From: Thermotogae bacterium
GTDB taxonomy: Bacteria; Thermotogota; Thermotogae; Petrotogales; Petrotogaceae
Assembly: GCA_022704305.1 (NCBI GenBank)
Contig: JAKJGQ010000002.1
Location: forward strand, 1-60,220
Length of the DNA: 60,220 nt
Reading direction: 5' to 3'
The position numbers were made by a program, and so were the translations under genes. The notes beneath the pieces were generated by a model that made no database searches, was not told the DNA's origin, and saw only the letters and a list, made by a program, of their open reading frames with translations. This document shows, one piece after another, positions 17,438-24,962 of the stretch. Every line of letters starts with the position of its first letter. Within the stretch, counting starts at the first letter, position 1.

Positions 17438-18676
17438 TTGAAAAAAGTATATATACAGTTTATAGCCTTAATTCTATTTTTATGCGTTTCAGCCTATGCT
17501 TCTCAGGCATCTCCTGAAAAAAATGGTTTTTTCTTTTTTAAAGACGACGTTCAGGATACTTATCAAAAAGATCTTAAAGATTTTATTGTTGATTTTCCGG
17601 GAATTTGCGGATGTGAAATACTCTCAGAGGATAAGAGTGTTTTTTTCTCCCTTGAAAGTAGTAAGCTTTTCATTCCAGCTTCACTAAATAAACTGATAAC
17701 AGCATTTTCTGCACTTGAAACCTTCGGTCCGGAGTACAGATATCCTACAAAAATTTCTTCTGATTCAAAACCAACACCTGTTTTCGGAGGAAACATTTAC
17801 ATAAAAGGCTTTGGAAATCCTGTACTTAACCCGCAAAAATATAAAGACGTACTTTCTTATATTGTAAAAACTTACGCTATTAAGGAGCTTAACGGCGATA
17901 TAGTAATTGATTTTTCGTATTTTGATCAATCACAGTACTATGGAAAGGGATGGATGTGGGATGATCCACAGCCTCAGATTTCCGCTTTAAATCTCTGGCT
18001 TGAAAATTATTCGATCTTTATGAACAAGCCATACTCTTTAATAGAAGATATGATTGGTTATTATACTCTTGCATCGTTGAAAGATTTCGGTGTGGTTTTC
18101 AATGGAAAGATAAAAAATGGTAAAATGCCTGAAAACAAAACTCTTCTTTATACTCATCAATCCGAAGAGCTTTTTGATATAGTAAAAATTATGCTTGAAA
18201 AAAGCGATAACTATATTGCAGAACACATCTTCAGAAGTATTGGCGCGAATATTTACGGGCTTGGAAGTACCGAAAATTCTGTTAAAGTTTATGAAAATCT
18301 ACTTTTTTCCAAACTTGGATTACTCAAAAAAAATTATATTATTGCTGATGGTTCTGGACTGTCTATGTACAACCTTCTTTCTCCGCAGCTTCTGAACTCG
18401 CTTAACTATTTTATGTACACTAAGTATAAGGAAAAATATCTTGATATTTTGGCAACTCCCGGAGAAAAAAGCACTATAGAAAATAGATTCAAATTCAGTA
18501 CTTTATGGGCAAAAACCGGTACTTTATACTCTGATTCAGGGATAAGCGGCATTATAAAAACTAAAAAAAATAATCTGTATTTTTTCACACTTATGGAAAA
18601 TAATTATACTTCTTCTAACTTCGAAATAAAAGAATTTGAAACAAAGTTTCTAACTCTTTTGTACGAAAATTATTAA
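17438..18676 (+). CDS. dacB: PBP4-type D-alanyl-D-alanine carboxypeptidase/endopeptidase (peptidase S13)
   Basis: A low-molecular-weight penicillin-binding protein that trims or cleaves peptide cross-links of peptidoglycan outside the membrane. It has an N-terminal signal sequence (IQFIALILFLCVSAYA). The S13 catalytic triad motifs are PASLNK (SxxK, nucleophile serine), SDN (SxN) and AKTGTL (KTG), in the correct order and spacing. IKGFGNPVL and VIDFSYF lie in the inserted domain. At about 412 residues it is close to usual PBP4 length. I favour TTG 17438 after GGTGGTG; GTG 17429 is also possible. It is the last gene of the operon and ends at a shared terminator. Confidence 0.88.
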   Translation: MKKVYIQFIALILFLCVSAYASQASPEKNGFFFFKDDVQDTYQKDLKDFIVDFPGICGCEILSEDKSVFFSLESSKLFIPASLNKLITAFSALETFGPEYRYPTKISSDSKPTPVFGGNIYIKGFGNPVLNPQKYKDVLSYIVKTYAIKELNGDIVIDFSYFDQSQYYGKGWMWDDPQPQISALNLWLENYSIFMNKPYSLIEDMIGYYTLASLKDFGVVFNGKIKNGKMPENKTLLYTHQSEELFDIVKIMLEKSDNYIAEHIFRSIGANIYGLGSTENSVKVYENLLFSKLGLLKKNYIIADGSGLSMYNLLSPQLLNSLNYFMYTKYKEKYLDILATPGEKSTIENRFKFSTLWAKTGTLYSDSGISGIIKTKKNNLYFFTLMENNYTSSNFEIKEFETKFLTLLYENY

Positions 18677-18705
18677 AAAAGAAGCCTCATTTAGAGGCTT
18701 CTTTT
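18677..18705. terminator. Bidirectional terminator between dacB and pfp
   Basis: Perfect 12-bp arms (18677-18688 and 18694-18705; core AAGCCTC) enclose a five-base loop. An A-run lies on the left and a T-run on the right. It immediately follows the dacB stop and reaches the stop of the convergent phosphofructokinase gene. Confidence 0.92.
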
Positions 18706-19922
18706 TATCTTATAAGTCTAAGTTTAGCATATCTTGGTGTACCGTTCAATATAGGAGGATAGTACTCTCCTTCGATAAGAGGCTTGGCATACTTTATAAA
18801 CTCTGTTGTAACATCCATTCCGTCATCTGTGATAAATTCATTAGGAATAGTTTTGGTGTTATTTGCGACTTCTGAAAGATCCACAAGATCATATGTAACA
18901 TAATATGGTTCATCGCTTATACGGTTTATACTTACCATATATCCGTTTTTCCCTTGTAAAGCATAATGTACAGCCATGCTTCCTACAAGAACTGCTTCAT
19001 TAACATCTGTATAGCATGAAAGATGACCTCCGCTTCTCTGTAGATAATCAGGAACAGCTGTATGTACTTTTAGTTTAAGTTCTTCTGAAATTATTGAGGA
19101 TATTGTACTGCCTACTCCCCCTAGTTGTTTGTTTCCGAAACTGTCTGTTGCTCCGAAATGGGCAACAAGATTACCTTTATCATCGTTAAGACCCTCTGCT
19201 ACAACTATTGAACAGTAACCTGTCCTTCTTACGGTATTATCTACTTTGGTAATAAACTTTTCTCTGTTAAATGGAACTTCGGGTATAAGAACTATATGAG
19301 GTCCGTAGTTTGCATTTACTCTTGCAAGGCTCGCTGAAGCGGCAAGCCAGCCTGCATGTCTGCCCATTGTTTCAAGAATAAAAACTTTTGTTGAATCAGC
19401 AGACATGCTTTTTACATCCAGTGAAGCTTCAAGAATAGCTGTTGCAAGATACTTGGCCGAAGATCCGTACCCTGGAGAATGATCAGTACCGTAAAGATCG
19501 TTATCGATTGTTTTTGGAATACCTATTACACTAAGATCAAATCCTATTTTTTTTGAGTAATTATAAATTTTATTTGCAGTATCCATGGAATCGTTACCAC
19601 CATTATAGAAAAAATATCCTATATTGTACTTTGAAAAAACCTCAAATATCTTTTTAAATTCATCTTCATGAGATTCGGAAAGCTTACGCCTGCACGAACC
19701 AAAAGCACTAGCAGGAGTGGTTTTTAAAAGATCAATTTCATAAGGCTCTTCACAGTCCATGTCAGCAAGATCATCTCCAATTATACCGTTTATGCCGTTA
19801 AGACCTACATAAACCTTACCAATTTCTCCACAGGAAAAACACTTTTTTATAACTCCGTATGCTGAAGCATTAATAACACTTGTTACACCGCCAGATTGAG
19901 CGTAGACTGCATTTTTGATCAT
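18705..19922 (-). CDS. pfp: Phosphofructokinase, PPi-dependent type by signature residues
   Basis: A PFK-A superfamily enzyme of 405 residues catalysing fructose 6-phosphate phosphorylation. The phosphoryl-donor loop reads GGNDS, with Asp where ATP enzymes have the second Gly of GGDGS. The catalytic segment reads PKTIDND, with Lys where ATP enzymes have Gly. These two changes are the established marks of pyrophosphate use. ETMGRHAGWLAA and the C-terminal PDYLQRSG bind the sugar phosphate. The length and GGNDSMDTANKI pattern resemble the long clade found in Dictyoglomus and relatives. The ATG follows AAAGGAG. The next gene upstream is cas6, 51 bases away, with no evident functional link. Confidence 0.88.
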   Translation of the reverse strand: MIKNAVYAQSGGVTSVINASAYGVIKKCFSCGEIGKVYVGLNGINGIIGDDLADMDCEEPYEIDLLKTTPASAFGSCRRKLSESHEDEFKKIFEVFSKYNIGYFFYNGGNDSMDTANKIYNYSKKIGFDLSVIGIPKTIDNDLYGTDHSPGYGSSAKYLATAILEASLDVKSMSADSTKVFILETMGRHAGWLAASASLARVNANYGPHIVLIPEVPFNREKFITKVDNTVRRTGYCSIVVAEGLNDDKGNLVAHFGATDSFGNKQLGGVGSTISSIISEELKLKVHTAVPDYLQRSGGHLSCYTDVNEAVLVGSMAVHYALQGKNGYMVSINRISDEPYYVTYDLVDLSEVANNTKTIPNEFITDDGMDVTTEFIKYAKPLIEGEYYPPILNGTPRYAKLRLIR

Positions 19923-19973
19923 ACTTATCTACTCCTTTATGATATTAGGCAAACATTTTGTATGTAATAGTAT

Positions 19974-20810
19974 TTAAATAACTGTATTTGAGAAAACCTC
20001 TTTTTCATACACGTCATGAGGTTTATAATCATCTGTTAAAATCGAATCATCGCTTTTATCAATGGCTTCATATGCCTGATTATGATCAGCCGGAATAATC
20101 ATACCAAATCCCTGAGAGTTCTTTGCTCCTAATCCGGAATCAAAAGCAAGACGGATAAGATTCTTATTTCCTGAAAGCACAAAGTATCCTGTCCAGCCTT
20201 TTATTATTATTCCCTTATAAAACAGAAGCTTCTCGTTTTTTTCAGTTACTCCGTATGGAGATATATCAAACGTATTATCTTCTGAAAAGTCTATACCTAA
20301 AACAGAAGCTTTTCGTTTTATATTTTCGCTTATAAGATTTCTGAAGTTGTCTGAATAAGGCGAAAAGTAATGTGTATACTTATTTTTGTTTGGAAGCGTT
20401 ATAGTACTATAAACGGTTATAGGTGAAACAGTTTTCACCATAATGGGCGAATTCACTTCGGTTTTAAGAATAACATGACTTTTCAGCCTAAATAGATTAT
20501 TTTCTATCCTAAAAAGCTCTTTTTCAGAAAAAGCCTTTGATACACAATCCATTAATTCTTCTATGGGAGAAGCAAAGTATACCATAAAAGAACCTTTGAA
20601 CTTAAGTCTTTTATTGTCAACTCGGAAGCTTTCATAAGGATAGATTCTAGAAAAAGTAAATATTTTCTTTTCTCTTTCATCTGAATTTATAGAAGAACCG
20701 AAATATTGCGAAAGCAGATTGTAGAACATTCCTTGCAAAGGCCTGTTATAATGAACTGGAAGATCAACCAATTCATCAGTAGCAGGTTCAAATACCATTT
20801 TTAATATCAT
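19974..20810 (-). CDS. cas6: CRISPR-associated endoribonuclease Cas6 (orphan)
   Basis: Cas6 cuts pre-crRNA within each repeat to make crRNA guides. This 278-residue protein has two ferredoxin-like halves. VHYNRPLQGMFYNLLS in the N-terminal half includes a histidine at the position where Cas6 proteins often carry the catalytic one. IKGWTGYFVLSG is followed by the glycine-rich G-loop GLGAKNSQGFGMI, the family hallmark, near residues 225-250. The final 30 residues are an acidic, non-conserved tail. No cas1, cas2, interference gene or repeat array exists in this window, so it must act in trans or be a remnant. A strong AGGGGG site precedes the ATG. Confidence 0.88.
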   Translation of the reverse strand: MILKMVFEPATDELVDLPVHYNRPLQGMFYNLLSQYFGSSINSDEREKKIFTFSRIYPYESFRVDNKRLKFKGSFMVYFASPIEELMDCVSKAFSEKELFRIENNLFRLKSHVILKTEVNSPIMVKTVSPITVYSTITLPNKNKYTHYFSPYSDNFRNLISENIKRKASVLGIDFSEDNTFDISPYGVTEKNEKLLFYKGIIIKGWTGYFVLSGNKNLIRLAFDSGLGAKNSQGFGMIIPADHNQAYEAIDKSDDSILTDDYKPHDVYEKEVFSNTVI

Positions 20811-20961
20811 AATATATCCCCCTTGATATACCTTTAAAATATAATGAATACACTTAAATATTATATCATAATTTCTATAATATTTGTATGTAAAACGAAA
20901 TTTATTTAATTCTAATTATGTTTTAAGTTAACTAAAAAGAAATCTTTTGATCGTAGCTAAG

Positions 20962-21003
20962 AAAAAATCATGGTTTCTGAATATCTAGAAACCATGATTT
21001 TTT
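20962..21003 (-). terminator. Terminator downstream of the sugar ABC ATPase gene
   Basis: Seventeen-base perfect arms (20962-20978 and 20987-21003; core ATCATGGTTTCT) with an eight-base loop end in a six-base U-run on the minus transcript. The rest of the 216-base interval up to cas6 is AT-rich with no ORF. Confidence 0.92.
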
Positions 21004-21026
21004 AATACAGAATATATATCTACCTA

Positions 21027-22130
21027 TTAAAAAATTGCCTGCTGAGAATCTTTATCAAAGATATGCATTTTCTCCATATCAAAAACGATATCAAGCTTCT
21101 GATCAGATTTTGCCATGGATTTTGGATCAACCTTGGCTGTTATTACCTGCTTACCAATAGTAAGATGTAAAAGTGTTTCACTTCCCAAAGGCTCAACCAC
21201 ATCAACAGTTGAAGTAACAGTGTTATTATCGGTAGCAGCAACTGCATATAACTTATCGTATACATCTTCAGGTCTTATACCAAATACAACTTCTTTATCA
21301 ATATAAGGCTTAAGGATATCTTCAAACTTTTTCGGGACTTTTATGTTCATATTCTCAGCAGTGAGCCACATGGAACCATTCTGAGTGCTCAATTTCGCAT
21401 TAAGAAAGTTCATTGCAGGTGTACCTATAAATCCAGCAACAAACATATTGCTCGGTTTATGGTATACTTCGAACGGATCTCCTATCTGATGGATAATTCC
21501 ATCTTTCATAATAACAATTTTATCTGCCATAGTCATAGCTTCAACCTGATCGTGGGTAACATAAACAATCGTGGCATTCAATCTTGAGTGGAGTTTTTTC
21601 AGTTCGCTTCTCATTTGGACTCTTAATTTGGCATCAAGGTTTGAAAGAGGTTCGTCAAAAAGGAAGACTTTGGGGTTTCTTACAATAGCTCTTCCTACTG
21701 CGACTCTCTGTCTCTGTCCACCAGAAAGCTGTTTAGGCTTTCTGTCTAAAAGATGCTCTATATCAAGTATTCGTGCGGCTTCTTTAACTCTTTTTTCTAT
21801 CTCATCTTTAGGCATTTTTCTTAATTTTAGTCCAAAAGCCATGTTATCGTATATAGACATATGAGGATAAAGAGCATAATTCTGGAAAACCATTGCTATA
21901 TCTCTGTCTTTTGGTTCAATATCGTTAACAATCTTATCGCCTATCTTTATAGTTCCTGCTGAAATATCCTCAAGACCTGCTATCATTCGCAGTGTGGTGG
22001 TTTTGCCGCATCCAGAAGGTCCGAGAAGAACTACAAACTCTCTGTCCTTAATTTCTATGTTAGCGTCTTTTACAGCTTTAAAACCATTAGGATACACCTT
22101 ATCGATATGTTCAAGAATAACGTCTGCCAT
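21027..22130 (-). CDS. Carbohydrate ABC importer ATPase (MsmX/UgpC/MalK family)
   Basis: A 367-residue CUT1-type ATPase that powers sugar ABC importers. The ATPase domain carries Walker A GPSGCGKTT, Q-loop MVFQNYALYPHMS, signature LSGGQRQR, Walker B VFLFDEPLSNLDAKLR and switch YVTHDQVEAM. The C-terminal MOP/TOBE domain has FGIRPEDVYD. No permease or binding protein for sugars is adjacent. It therefore probably serves several importers in trans, as MsmX does in Bacillus. It starts 14 bases after a Phd/YefM-type gene and is very likely transcribed with it. Confidence 0.92.
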   Translation of the reverse strand: MADVILEHIDKVYPNGFKAVKDANIEIKDREFVVLLGPSGCGKTTTLRMIAGLEDISAGTIKIGDKIVNDIEPKDRDIAMVFQNYALYPHMSIYDNMAFGLKLRKMPKDEIEKRVKEAARILDIEHLLDRKPKQLSGGQRQRVAVGRAIVRNPKVFLFDEPLSNLDAKLRVQMRSELKKLHSRLNATIVYVTHDQVEAMTMADKIVIMKDGIIHQIGDPFEVYHKPSNMFVAGFIGTPAMNFLNAKLSTQNGSMWLTAENMNIKVPKKFEDILKPYIDKEVVFGIRPEDVYDKLYAVAATDNNTVTSTVDVVEPLGSETLLHLTIGKQVITAKVDPKSMAKSDQKLDIVFDMEKMHIFDKDSQQAIF

Positions 22131-22144
22131 ACTACACCTCCATA

Positions 22145-22402
22145 CTATTCTTCGTTAAAATCTAAAAAAAATTTTTCTATTTCTTTTACTCTTGAAAGAT
22201 CCCCAGCTTCCACAAGATATAAATCTTTTATCTGGTCAACAAACTCCATAAGGCTTACAAACTTATCATAATCAACAATTATGGCCTGAGGAAGTCCGTT
22301 TTTGGTAATAACAATATTTTTTTTCTTTGTTTCGTCCATAACTTTTGAAAACTTAGCTTTTGCTTCTGCAAGACTGTAAAATTCAAGATCTTTAAGATTC
22401 AT
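22145..22402 (-). CDS. Phd/YefM-family antitoxin-like protein without a toxin
   Basis: An 85-residue protein whose N-terminus, YSLAEAKAKFSKVMDE then IVITKNGLPQAIIVDYDKF, is the dimeric DNA-binding fold of Phd/YefM antitoxins. The short C-terminal segment ending KEIEKFFLDFNEE would normally bind the toxin. No RelE, YoeB, Doc or PIN gene lies on either side: the flanks are the sugar ATPase and an HD phosphohydrolase. The start at 22402 follows AGGGGCG. A longer frame reading into the promoter is possible but would place the start inside the -35 box. Likely role: a promoter-binding autoregulator of this two-gene operon. Confidence 0.85.
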   Translation of the reverse strand: MNLKDLEFYSLAEAKAKFSKVMDETKKKNIVITKNGLPQAIIVDYDKFVSLMEFVDQIKDLYLVEAGDLSRVKEIEKFFLDFNEE

Positions 22403-22413
22403 TCTTCGCCCCT

Positions 22414-22450
22414 TGACTATAATTATAGTCATTTGGTTTATGATTGTCAA
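22414..22450 (-). promoter_or_regulatory. Near-consensus promoter with palindromic operator for the phd-msmX operon
   Basis: On the minus strand TTGACA (complement of 22445-22450), a 17-base spacer and TATAAT (complement of 22422-22427) form a consensus sigma-70 promoter. An 18-bp perfect palindrome, TGACTATAATTATAGTCA (22414-22431), covers the -10 box. That is the classic location for Phd/YefM autorepression. Confidence 0.85.
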
Positions 22451-22456
22451 GTACCT

Positions 22457-22990
22457 TTATAAACTTTCCTCTTTAAAGGCCTTTAAAGCTATCTCAAAAA
22501 AACTTTCCAAGGTTATGCCCAACTGTTCAATCTTTAAAATGTTTTCACGACTTGCACCTTTTGCAAAACTTTTATCTTTAAACTTCTTCTTTAAAGAAGA
22601 TACCTTAAGATCACGGATGTCTTGAGAAGGAATAACAAGTACCGCAGCTGTTATAAATCCTGAAAGAGGGTCAGCTGCGTATAATGCAATTTCTATAGGA
22701 GCATTAAGAACTTTTTTATCATTATGGGCAAGTACTGCGTTCTCCATTTCCTCATCAATAGCTCCCTTAAGCATTTCCACTGTCTTTAGAGCATGTTGAT
22801 CAACATTATGCTTAGTGAGTTCATAGTCCAGATCATGAATAAGACCTGTAACTTCCCATTTGACAGGATCGAAGCCTAAAAAAACTGCCAGATGCTTCAT
22901 TATTGCCCCAACTGCTTTTGAATGCTTTATAAGTGTTTCAGTACTTATGTTCTGATATAAAAGCTCTGTTGCTTCTTCTTTATTAAGCAT
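22457..22990 (-). CDS. HD-domain phosphohydrolase
   Basis: A 177-residue HD-superfamily protein. The metal ligands can be followed as H in LIKHSKAVGAIM, HD in TGLIHDLDYE, H in the VLAHND region and D in LYAADPLSG. This layout is typical of small bacterial HDIG hydrolases of unknown substrate. A strong AAGGAGG site precedes the ATG, which is 76 bases from the divergent cNMP-binding regulator gene. The gene ends only a few bases before the Phd promoter, so it is a separate transcription unit reading into that promoter. No nucleotide specificity can be assigned. Confidence 0.85.
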   Translation of the reverse strand: MLNKEEATELLYQNISTETLIKHSKAVGAIMKHLAVFLGFDPVKWEVTGLIHDLDYELTKHNVDQHALKTVEMLKGAIDEEMENAVLAHNDKKVLNAPIEIALYAADPLSGFITAAVLVIPSQDIRDLKVSSLKKKFKDKSFAKGASRENILKIEQLGITLESFFEIALKAFKEESL

Positions 22991-23007
22991 AGCAAGCCTC
23001 CTTATGC

Positions 23008-23049
23008 CTAAGTATAATTATCATGATATACTTGTAATGATAATACTTA
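23008..23049. promoter_or_regulatory. Divergent promoter region with imperfect inverted repeat
   Basis: The arms TAAGTATAATTATCAT and ATGATAATACTTA are related as inverted repeats with a three-base insertion. They lie in the short gap between the HD gene and the cNMP-binding regulator gene. TATAAT-like hexamers face both ways. A regulatory role is inferred from position only. Confidence 0.4.
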
Positions 23050-23066
23050 CGTTTGAGGTGAAAAAG

Positions 23067-24272
23067 ATGGAAAGCATTACAGTAAAGAAAGGACAGTACA
23101 TTTACGAGGCCGGAAGTATCTCGGAAAATATTTATAGACTTGTATCTGGTAAAATAGAGATTTCTCACAACGGAAATAAAAATATTATTGAAACTGGAAC
23201 CTTTGGAGAGTGGATAATAGCCGGTGCAAAATGCTATGATTCTGCATATACTTTAACTGATTGCCAGATTCAGATACTAACCCCCGAGGATCTTAATTCG
23301 CTTGACTCTAAAGAAAATATTTATTTTGAAATGTTTGAATCTCTTACAAAAAGGCTTACCTTCCTTGATGAATGCATAAGCAGTCAGATTGATCAGGAGA
23401 GTGCAATTAATACTTTTAAAAGATTTCATCCTCATCACAAGTTAAGAACAGAATCAAAATTTCTAGACTTTTTCAGCAAAATGAAGTTCCTTTACAATCA
23501 GGAAAACTATCAGCAGGCTTTAAACGAAGTATATGCTTTCAAATCCGACTATATAGACTATCCGCTCCGTGATGAACTTGATATTTGGAAGGCCATAATC
23601 ACCTTTCATTTAGATCCCGAGAAAGCCAAACACCTTTACAACACATTTGATCATGCAAAATACTCTAAAAAATTATCTTTTACATATCTTAAAAATCTTC
23701 TTGAAAACAAAAACGACACTCTTTTGAGTTTATACGAAAAATATGGGATACATGTTCCGCCTAATACTATTCTGATAGCAGAAGGTGAAAATCCAAATAA
23801 TGAAGGATATCTTTTATTGGACGGTGGAATGAAAGTCGGCCGCTATTCTGGAAAAAAAGAAGTTCTTCTTTCTATAATCCAAAAAGGCGATTTCTTTGGC
23901 GAAGCAGGGATGTTTAATTCCAACTGCCGTATGGCAACAGTATATACCGACGTTTACTGTGATGTGGTGAAAATGTCAGGTGAAAAGTTAAAATCAGTTA
24001 TTTCGCAGTTTCCCGCATTGGGTATGAAGATGGTAAAATGTCAAATAAGCAGAATAACTTTTTTGGATGAGCTTTTTAAAACAGTTTGTATTACCAATAA
24101 GAGAGAACGTATTACAAGCATAATTGATACATACCTGGAAAAATTTATAACCGTAGGAATAACTCTGAATGAGTTTACATCACTAACAAACTGTACTCAA
24201 AGGGAAGTACTTGAAATATTCAGCAACCGAAAGATTAAAATCGATTCCACAGGCCATATAAAGACATCATGA
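23067..24272 (+). CDS. Regulator with two cyclic-nucleotide-binding domains (Crp/Fnr-like)
   Basis: A 401-residue protein with a cNMP-binding beta-barrel at each end of a helical middle (about 120-230). The second barrel (about 232-340) contains GDFFGEAGMFNSNCRMATV, matching the phosphate-binding cassette with its conserved Arg. The first barrel (about 1-110) has FGEWIIAGAKCYDSAYTL and lacks that Arg-Ala pair, so only one site looks able to bind. A C-terminal segment (about 350-401) resembles the Crp winged helix, with NCTQREVLEIFSNR at the recognition-helix position. I chose ATG 23067 after GAGGTG; 21 upstream in-frame residues are not conserved-looking. It ends one base from the convergent aldolase gene. 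Confidence 0.75.
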   Translation: MESITVKKGQYIYEAGSISENIYRLVSGKIEISHNGNKNIIETGTFGEWIIAGAKCYDSAYTLTDCQIQILTPEDLNSLDSKENIYFEMFESLTKRLTFLDECISSQIDQESAINTFKRFHPHHKLRTESKFLDFFSKMKFLYNQENYQQALNEVYAFKSDYIDYPLRDELDIWKAIITFHLDPEKAKHLYNTFDHAKYSKKLSFTYLKNLLENKNDTLLSLYEKYGIHVPPNTILIAEGENPNNEGYLLLDGGMKVGRYSGKKEVLLSIIQKGDFFGEAGMFNSNCRMATVYTDVYCDVVKMSGEKLKSVISQFPALGMKMVKCQISRITFLDELFKTVCITNKRERITSIIDTYLEKFITVGITLNEFTSLTNCTQREVLEIFSNRKIKIDSTGHIKTS

Positions 24273-24273
24273 C

Positions 24274-24909
24274 TCACTGTTTGTAATTTTTAAGATATTT
24301 CTGCCTTAACTGTGTGGCTTGCTCGGGAGAAATAACCGAAACATTTCCACATGAAAGAGCAACTATATAGATCTGAGCAGTTTTTTCACAGACAAGCGAT
24401 GCTGTAATTGCTTCGTTGATAGAATCACCTATGGTAACTAAACCGTGATTCTTCATAATTGTTGCATTGTTCTTTCCCATAGCCGTTACAACATTATACG
24501 CAAGTTCTTCTGAACCGGCTGACGCAAACTGTGCAACCAGAATTTCTTCACCACAGATCATAACTGAATCTTCTATAAGAGAAGGGATTTTTTCACACAC
24601 CAGTGAAACAGCACTTGAAAAAACTGGATGAGTATGAATTACTGCTTTTATATCCTTTCTGGCATTGTAAAGTGCAATATGCATTTTGAGTTCAGAAGAA
24701 GGTTTATGCTCTGAAAGTACTATCTGCCCCTTCATGTCCGTAACTGCTATGTCTTTACGTGTAAGCTTTTCATATGGAAAGTTCGAGGGAGTAATAAAGA
24801 TTCTTTCGCCATCACTGACAGAAACGTTTCCCCATGTTCCTTTTACTAAATTTTCAGCTACTATTCTTTTACATCCTTCAATCACACTATCTTTATATTC
24901 GTCAAACAT
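24274..24909 (-). CDS. Class II aldolase (L-fuculose-1-phosphate aldolase-like)
   Basis: A 211-residue member of the AraD/FucA zinc-dependent aldolase/epimerase family, forming DHAP and a lactaldehyde-type product or acting on related sugar phosphates. TWGNVSVSD binds phosphate, PSSELKMH supplies the catalytic acid, and HTHPVFS plus KNHG supply the zinc histidines. Fuculose, rhamnulose and methylthioribulose aldolases cannot be told apart by these motifs, and no fucose or methionine-salvage gene is adjacent. The ATG follows AAGGAGG, and the gene is divergent from the debranching enzyme gene with 53 bases between starts. Confidence 0.87.
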   Translation of the reverse strand: MFDEYKDSVIEGCKRIVAENLVKGTWGNVSVSDGERIFITPSNFPYEKLTRKDIAVTDMKGQIVLSEHKPSSELKMHIALYNARKDIKAVIHTHPVFSSAVSLVCEKIPSLIEDSVMICGEEILVAQFASAGSEELAYNVVTAMGKNNATIMKNHGLVTIGDSINEAITASLVCEKTAQIYIVALSCGNVSVISPEQATQLRQKYLKNYKQ

Positions 24910-24962
24910 CTATTTCCTCCTTAAGTCTGCTTATAATCAGATTATATCAAAGAGGTGATATA

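Noticed and set aside
20811-21026. CRISPR array next to cas6
   Set aside because: I searched the flanks by eye for repeated 28-37 base units. Only a terminator hairpin and AT-rich sequence are present.
22457-22990. Toxin partner for the Phd/YefM protein
   Set aside because: The adjacent protein has HD phosphohydrolase metal motifs, its own ribosome site and lies upstream of the antitoxin promoter; it is not a RelE, Doc or PIN toxin.
24834-24962. Longer N-terminus of the debranching enzyme
   Set aside because: The extension overlaps the aldolase gene and its promoter; GTG 24963 has a proper ribosome site and starts the conserved domain.
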